Shown: positions 58,610 to 64,000 of the stretch, in pieces
Position numbering within the stretch: the stretch's first letter is position 1
Layout of the letters: each line of letters starts with the position of its first letter
Assembly (NCBI GenBank): GCA_009823395.1
Contig: CM020515.1
Location: 11,664,489-11,728,488 of the forward strand
Source of the DNA: Thamnaconus septentrionalis
Taxonomy: Eukaryota > Chordata > Actinopteri > Tetraodontiformes > Monacanthidae
DNA length: 64,000 nt
Reading direction: 5' to 3'
Position numbers and translations under genes: made by a program
The notes under the pieces: generated by a model
What the model was told of the DNA's origin: nothing
Database searches by the model: none
The model's input: only the letters and a program-made list of their open reading frames with translations

Positions 58610-58738
58610 CTCGCCCAGGATTCTGTCGGACGGCGAGCCCACGGGAGGGTTGGTGTAAGAGGGCTCGGACTCCCAGAACCGCCGTGTCGTGCCCGTGGGG
58701 GTCAGCTCCTCGTTGACCTCCGGCGGGTGGGACGTCGC
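58610..58738 (-). CDS. Best candidate coding exon in the window, product unknown
   Basis: On the minus strand the frame is open from an in-frame TGA at 58772-58774 down to a consensus donor, GGCGAG|GTAAGT. With the acceptor placed after CCCGAG (first base 58738) it has 43 codons; a second acceptor after CCGGAG (first base 58717) gives 36. The peptide includes EVNEELTPTGTTRRFWESEP followed by SYTNPPVGSPSDRILGE. The composition is varied and non-repetitive, it has a Pro/Ser/Thr-rich, acidic character, and third positions are strongly G/C. Both boundaries fall at codon edges. The acceptor tract is mediocre. It resembles a linker or cytoplasmic-tail segment of a larger protein, but I cannot name the family. 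Confidence 0.5.
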
Positions 58739-59264
58739 CTCGGGTTCGGCGGGGTGCAAAGGCCAATCAAATCAATTCCACCTGGCCGAGACAGGAGTCA
58801 AAGGTTCTGTTTGTGCGTGTGTGTGCCAGCGTCGATATCGGGTCCTGCACACTCGCGCCGAGAGCCCCGACTCATTATGAACTGCTGGCAGACGTCCTCT
58901 GAGCTATTTTCCCTTTCGCTTTTCATAGCTTCCAGTTGTTGTTTTTCCCTCTTGATTAAAAAAAGAAAGGTTGCGTTTAATTTGTTTTCTTTTGTTTTTG
59001 TTTTTTTGTTCCATCTTCCCCGACGATGGACCGATTTGCGCATTTACAGAGCCCGAAGCCTCAGCTGCAGCGAGACAGGCAGAACTCCCTCAAGAGTTGA
59101 AATGAGAGGAGAGGGATCGAGGAAAAGCGTGAAGTAGCGGAAGCAGAAAGGGACTGAACAGTGAACAGTCCAAAGCAGCAGAGCTCAACCAAAGACTTCA
59201 GTTGTTAACATTTATCAAATTTTTCTGGATTTCAGGGGACAAATTACAGCAGCCATGGAGCTGA

Positions 59265-59288
59265 GATGATGGTGGTGGTGGTGGTGGA
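59265..59288. repeat. GGT trinucleotide tract
   Basis: About seven GGT units. Simple sequence. Confidence 0.85.
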
Positions 59289-59413
59289 AGTAGTAGAGGT
59301 GTCACCCATCTTTGATAAACTCACACTCCCTGCTACAATCCTCTGCTCACATCATCACAGAGCATCTTTGTCGAGGCGGTCTGGTCTGTCCGTCCCCTCT
59401 GCCTGCCTGTGGC

Positions 59414-59466
59414 TCTCCTCCTCCTCCACTTTCTCCTCCTCCTCCTCCTCCTCCTCCTCCTCCTCG
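59414..59466. repeat. CTC trinucleotide microsatellite
   Basis: About fifteen CTC units with one ACTTT interruption. Confidence 0.9.
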
Positions 59467-60659
59467 GTGTTGCCTTCAAGACATCTGTTTTCTGGCACGG
59501 CATCGCCAGGACAGATTGAGGCGGTTTCTGTCTGAAATGCTGGAAACTCTCCTCCGTGGCGCCGAGTCTCTTCTCTGCACTGCGAGTTGTAAATAATAGA
59601 TATTAGTGAAATTCATGACCCCCGCCGCACTCTCAAACCTCCGATGGCTCAGTGCGAAAAACACTGTTCTGTCTTACACATCTGCGGTTGCTGCGCCGCG
59701 TTCCGATTGGATCTCTGCCCGTGGTCGTGTGCAACCGGCTCATTCGCGTGCTTAAATCTTCCGCCGCCGTCGGGCTGATTCCATCGGAATCAAAAGACAG
59801 ATTGCTGATAGGGAGACAGGAAAGACAGAGCGGTGGAACGTTAACGTGGTGCGTCAGCTGGAACGTTTCCTTTGTTTGATTCATCTTGCACATCCTTCTG
59901 GTTAAGAGCCCATGGAGAGCATTTATAAAGGAAATGTCAAACCTGGAAGTTGACCGCCTTCTGTGTGTGACGTTCAAGCAACCCAGTGAGATTTGTTGCT
60001 GCCCAACTCATAAGTGAATGCAAGTGAACAACTCCTGGTGCCACTGAGCTCTGATTAAACTGCCGGAACAGCAGCGTCCGCCTTGGCATCTTAAGCAGCA
60101 GCCCAGTCGTTGCAGCTTCTGTCGGCTCTTCTTCTTCTGTGGTGTTTCACAGCAACCTTGGAGCTGTAGACTCTTGCTTCTTCCCATCTCCTTGTCCATG
60201 AAGGAAGCCGATCAGTTATAACATTCGCTTAAATCCACCGACTGAAAACCCCGTCGACCGGATGTCGTCAAGACGGATGCGCCACATTTCAGACATGAAA
60301 GCTGAGTGATCCAGCCCGTAGTTCAGAGTTAGCACAAGAATTTATGTCCATGCGACACAATAAGCACACATACACGGCTGAATTTTTGACAGCAGAATAC
60401 TTATGTGTCCATTACAGTGATGAAAAGAGATCATTCCTGAAAAAGGGGCGTCTCCATCCTTCCGCTGAGGGAGAAATATTCAGACCCAAACACGTTAATC
60501 CAAGCGGAAAAACAAACATCTGCTCTAGCTTGAATTCTGTGTAATTAAAATTGCCTTCTTATCTTTCTTATCTTTACATGAAGGACTGCATACCGTTGAG
60601 CCGTTCTGAGCAGTGATTTCTTTTTTCCCCCCACTGACCTTTGCCGTAAAGCCCCTTAC

Positions 60660-60896
60660 TTCGAGGACTCACTGGCGCCCTTGCAGCTGTCTGGCATCGT
60701 CTGGCAGCTGGAACGTGGCAGGCTGCTGCAGCTGCTGCTGCTAGTGATGGTGGTGGTGTTGTTGGTGGGCTTGACAGTCACAGGCAGCACCAGATCAAAG
60801 AGGGAAGCGGAGACGAAGGACGGCGTACATCTGCCAGGCTGGGCGGAGCTGCTGGATGGCAGCCTGCGGTCCGCCACCGAGACTCGTTCTTGAAGT
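60660..60896 (-). CDS. Candidate coding exon on the minus strand, Ser/Thr-rich
   Basis: On the minus strand GATTTCTACAG is followed by a 237-base segment open for 78 codons. It ends at TCGAA|GTAAGG, or 13 bases earlier at the better donor GCCA|GTGAGT (last base 60673). The peptide includes LQERVSVADRRLPSSSSAQP, then FVSASLFDLVLPVTVKPTNN and a run of Thr and Ser, and finally SCQTMPDSCKGASESS. Third positions are mostly G/C. Its donor phase (two bases left, or one with the alternative) does not join directly to the 58.6 kb candidate, so another exon would lie between. The Ser/Thr run could also be a decayed trinucleotide repeat. Confidence 0.33.
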
Positions 60897-61669
60897 CTGT
60901 AGAAATCTTTCTCCCCGTTCCTGCTCAGCTGAATCAGCAGCATCGCGTGTGTCGTGGGTGCTTCACGGTCACTTGACGCACCGGCCGCCGTATGTGATTT
61001 TGCATAATCGAGACTATTCCTCGGATTTATGCAAATTGGGTCCGTCAAACATGATGCAGGATTAGACATCGAACCTTGTCTGTTTCACACTAAAATGTTC
61101 CACATACATTCTTCAGAGCGCGGTTCATCAGGTCAGGTGATGTCAAAGTGGGAGCTTACCTTAATGAAACCTTAAAGACGCAATAAGACACTAAGTCCAA
61201 AGTACTACGATGAGCTGCCTGTTTTTAACGCTAACTGACGTTTCAGGTTTTCTCTTCACAGTCATGCTAAAAATTCTAGTGTCGCTGTGGCATTCCTATT
61301 TTTAGAGCGCTATGTACAGTCCCGGAGGGCAAGCGCAGGTGCTTCAGATCCCTCAAGGGGGAAGTCAAAGAAACAGCCCATCCCGGCCCCCGCTAATAGC
61401 TGCCTGCTTCGCCCAACCTGGCCTGTCCGTTGTAGCCGCGTCGCCTGGATGTATGACAGCCCTGAAGCTGCTGCCGTCACAGGCATCTTGACACCTTCAT
61501 GTATTTATGACTCTATTAAAACGCTGCACAAGGACAAGGTGGTGGTGCGCGCCGGTGCTCCATTCATCCTCCATCGCATTTTTCCCCCCCTCCAGTCATT
61601 AGGGCAGATTTATGCAACCGCCCACTGATGGGAGCTAGATAAATGTGTGCTCAGTGTGAAAAAAAAAAA

Positions 61670-61900
61670 AACCGGGACGGGGCATTTCAAGGCGGTGTGG
61701 AAATTGTGCGTTTTCTGCCGGCTCTAAATGCCGACTTTCCTTTTTAACGCGCTGTGGTTCAAAGTCGAGCTTCCCGCATTTCTCCTCTTTCACGCTTTAA
61801 TGGACTTTCTTAGAGTATCGTGTCTGCTGATTTTAAGGCAGTTCATTAAAAGGAATAATTATTTATTGGCACACCATGTGCAACACTTTGCATACGTTAA
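61670..61900. promoter_or_regulatory. Possible cis-regulatory block
   Basis: Unique sequence with TTTAACGCGCTGTGG, CACGCTTTAATGGAC, CAGTTCATTAAAAGG and AATAATTATTTATTGG. It contains several TTAAT/TAAT cores, with CpGs and no extended frame. Motif evidence only. Confidence 0.25.
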
Positions 61901-61962
61901 GCTGCGGCATAATGTGCCAGATGGTCCTCTCCTCCGTCGCTGCGCGCCGGCTGCCCGCGCAG

Positions 61963-62022
61963 GTGCTGAGATGTGCGACACGTGGAGGCTTCAAAAGGAC
62001 GGTGGAACTGACCGGATCACAG
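61963..62022 (+). CDS. Weak candidate coding exon
   Basis: GCTGCCCGCGCAG is followed by exactly 20 open codons, beginning VLRCATRGGFKRTVELTG, up to CACAG|GTGACG. Both edges are at codon boundaries. It is short and the acceptor is GC-rich, so chance is likely. Confidence 0.13.
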
Positions 62023-62099
62023 GTGACGCTTCCTGCAAAATTCCCGACAGTGCGTCTCTGGCCAGTCAGCTCCTCTTTTCAATAGAATGTGCGTTAAAC

Positions 62100-62355
62100 C
62101 ACACAATTCTGGAAATCATCCCTTTGTGATGTCACACGAGGCATTGATACCTCTCCTATGTTTGCGACAAACTGTAAGCCTGGTGTGCAAGTCACCCTCT
62201 CAGACCACCCAGCAGATCCCCCCTTTTTTGCCATTTAAGTACAGAACAGCATCAGTTTTAGCAGGAAGCTAATACCCAGCATTTTTGCTGGAGGCGATAA
62301 ACAGAGGGCTAAATATAATGTTTTCTGAGTGCATGAGGCCACTTCACTGGATTCT
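62100..62355. repeat. Dispersed repeat family R1, copy D
   Basis: CCCTTTGTGATGTCACACG, AGGCATTGATACCTCTCC, GCATCAGTTTTAGCAGGAAGC, AAACAGAGGGCTAAATATAATG and GAGGCCACTTCACTGGATTC occur in this order. It is the copy that best defines the family when compared with the 39.9 kb copy. There is no coding capacity, and no clear target duplication. Confidence 0.7.
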
Positions 62356-63723
62356 GGAATGAAAAAATCATAATACTAATTTTCCAGATGGGTTTTTATG
62401 GTAATTGATGAGGAAAGGTCAAGTCCAGGATGAAAAATCTAAGCAGAATATCCAACCGGTGGGCTTCAGACCAGTAAAACCTGATGTCAGGCAGAGTAGT
62501 TGGAGGGAATAAAACTTTTTGAGGAGGCAAGAGAGGAAAGAAATGGATGGAAGTAACATTTTCTGCGTGTCTAAGTGTCCAACTGATTTCAGCCCGTTTC
62601 ACCTGCCTGCCAACATTCAGGACGACAGGTCTGCCTGTGCGCTGTCCCAACACACGGCCTGTCAGGTCTGCTGAGACATCAGCTGAACAAAACAACAGCA
62701 AAAGAAAAAAAAGAAAAAAAAACTTGTGTCGAAAGTAGAGAAACACAGTTTCATGCTTCACGCTGGAGTGTGAGCGAAGCGGGTGACTCTAAAATGTTCC
62801 ATTCTGCATTCTTAGTAGCGAATACGTCAAATAGTGTTATGCTGAACAGTGTTCCTCCAAACTTCCCAGTCCCTGTGGGATCTCCTGTAAGTCTGTGTGG
62901 GGAAAGTCCGCAGAGGTGAGAGCCGCCCATTCACCGGTGAGCTCGTTGCGTCTGTTTGTCTAAGCGGGACGTGCGTAGGCACATCGGCGGGGCGAATTAG
63001 CGCAACTTTGAAGATGCAAAAAGCCCCCGAATGCTAAAAGATTTAGCCGTCTGAGCCGCCACTAAGCCGCGCAAACAGCGGCGGCGATACCACTGAGGAG
63101 CTCGAGTGCGCATCCATTGTCATTTGTTACTTTCATGACACAGCTGTGTTTGAGGTTTTCAGCCGCCTTCGTGGGAGAGTTTGGTGTGAGAATACAGACG
63201 CTAAGCTAACAGCGAACAAACCAAGACAAGGGCTATTGTTGCATCCTCTCCACAAATTAAATAAACAATTAAACAGCCGATGAAAGACGATTATTAAACT
63301 TGACATCCAGACATGGTTGACTAGACACGGAGGTCATTATAGTAGCTGGAAATCGCATCATGCAAACAGAAATCCCACTGGAAACACAAACAGTCACGCA
63401 TCCACACATTGTCCCCCAGAGAAACACACTCGCAGGAGTGTTAATGACTATATTTCACCCTGGGGAGTTGAGGCACAGAGGGCCCTCAGGACACAATAAG
63501 ATACTGCATGGTGTAATTTGAATAAAATGCCCAAGAAAATATTGGCTTTATTGTGCTATTAAGGAATTATGACTAGAATTACCAAAAAAAATGTTTGAAA
63601 GGAGATTTCAGCAGTATTCAGTGCGACAGTATGTTGTAGGAGTGTCTGCTTCACATGCAAAAGAGGATGATGGGTAAATATTTTTATAGTTTTTAAGCAT
63701 TGCAACCTTCACTACTAGTATAA

Positions 63724-64000
63724 TTAACCCTTTAGGCGCCATGGTCGCAAAATTGCGACAAGCGTCATTGCTGAATTAAACAGGCCATAGCGGCAAATAT
63801 GGTGCTAAAAGTAGTTTCCACTTTACACCAGGAGATGGCAGACACCTGTGGCTTCAATCTGAGCAGCATTTCTGGGGGTGTTTATATTCAGATTTTGGAG
63901 TATAAAGAGAGCGAAAGCCCGCCTCAGTCGAGGTGACGAGGAAGTAGTTGTAGTGGGAGCGGAGAGAGAAAGACAGCGAATTTTACCGAGAATACATTGC
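63724..64000 (+). mobile_element. 5' end of a piggyBac-like transposon, cut by the window edge
   Basis: TTAA (63724-63727) is followed directly by CCCTTTAGGCGCC. TTAA target sites with CCCTTT-type termini are the mark of the piggyBac superfamily. A 16-bp near-palindrome, GTCGCAAAATTGCGAC, lies at 63744-63759 (7-bp arms, AA centre). A TATAAAGAGAG box at 63901 is preceded by ACACCAGGAGATGGCAGAC. No open transposase frame begins before the window ends, so whether it is autonomous is unknown. Confidence 0.6.
63901..63911 (+). promoter_or_regulatory. TATA-box-like site in the piggyBac-like element
   Basis: TATAAAGAGAG lies about 175 bases inside the element and is followed by a GC-rich leader. 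It could be the element's own transcription start region. Confidence 0.3.

Noticed and set aside
1..64000. Known microRNA genes
   Set aside because: I scanned by eye for seeds of common vertebrate families (let-7, miR-1, -7, -9, -10, -17, -26, -34, -124, -128, -137, -138, -153, -181, -204, -218, -219 and others). None matched beyond the seed.

Overview
The window looks like nuclear DNA of a ray-finned (probably percomorph teleost) fish. The evidence is the density of CA/TG and other microsatellites, the CpG-containing AT/GC-mixed background, and fish-type dispersed repeats: hAT-like non-autonomous elements beginning CAGTGGTTCTCAAA, an L2-type 3' tail, an RTE-type LINE fragment, the start of a piggyBac-like element, and short terminal-inverted-repeat elements. 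No bacterial-style operons, CRISPR arrays, rRNA or complete tRNA genes are visible. Open reading frames are short and mostly chance or low-complexity. Most of the window therefore reads as intron or intergenic DNA, in the style of a gene-poor developmental-gene neighbourhood, with a few exon-like segments.

Layout. 1-8.9 kb: mostly unique DNA with TAAT-rich blocks that could be cis-regulatory, one exon-like segment (4411-4493) and a striking 12-bp inverted repeat of TAATTA sites (8386-8440). 8.9-9.9 kb: a complete hAT-like element with a perfect 8-bp target duplication and four internal ~195-bp tandem units that carry TTAGGG arrays. 10-18.6 kb: unique DNA, microsatellites (a 66-bp TA run at 13.8 kb) and repeat fragments. 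18.6-19.5 kb: a nested composite in which a fold-back element holds hAT-family units and a second hAT element. 19.5-32 kb: mostly unique, with several possible regulatory blocks. 32.1-32.5 kb: a 180-bp fold-back element inserted in an L2-type tail, with the empty site readable from the flanks. 34.0 kb: LINE reverse-transcriptase relic. 36-49 kb: more MITEs, including a matched pair of 17-bp-TIR elements at 43.1 and 48.2 kb, a short hAT sister copy at 45.1 kb and another hAT-like element at 39.5 kb. 49-58 kb: GC/pyrimidine-rich DNA with an exon-like segment at 55.2 kb. 58.6-60.9 kb: the best protein-coding evidence, two exon-like open segments on the minus strand. 63.7 kb to the end: the 5' end of a piggyBac-like transposon.

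No gene could be named. The 58.6 kb minus-strand segment has the composition and splice donor of a genuine internal exon, but I do not recognise the protein. The window probably contains part of at least one gene on the minus strand, with most sequence being introns or flanking DNA. The most unusual signal is the link between telomere-like TTAGGG arrays and two different families of small transposable elements, one of which has collected copies of the other. Calls of conservation, regulation or splicing are inference from sequence pattern only.
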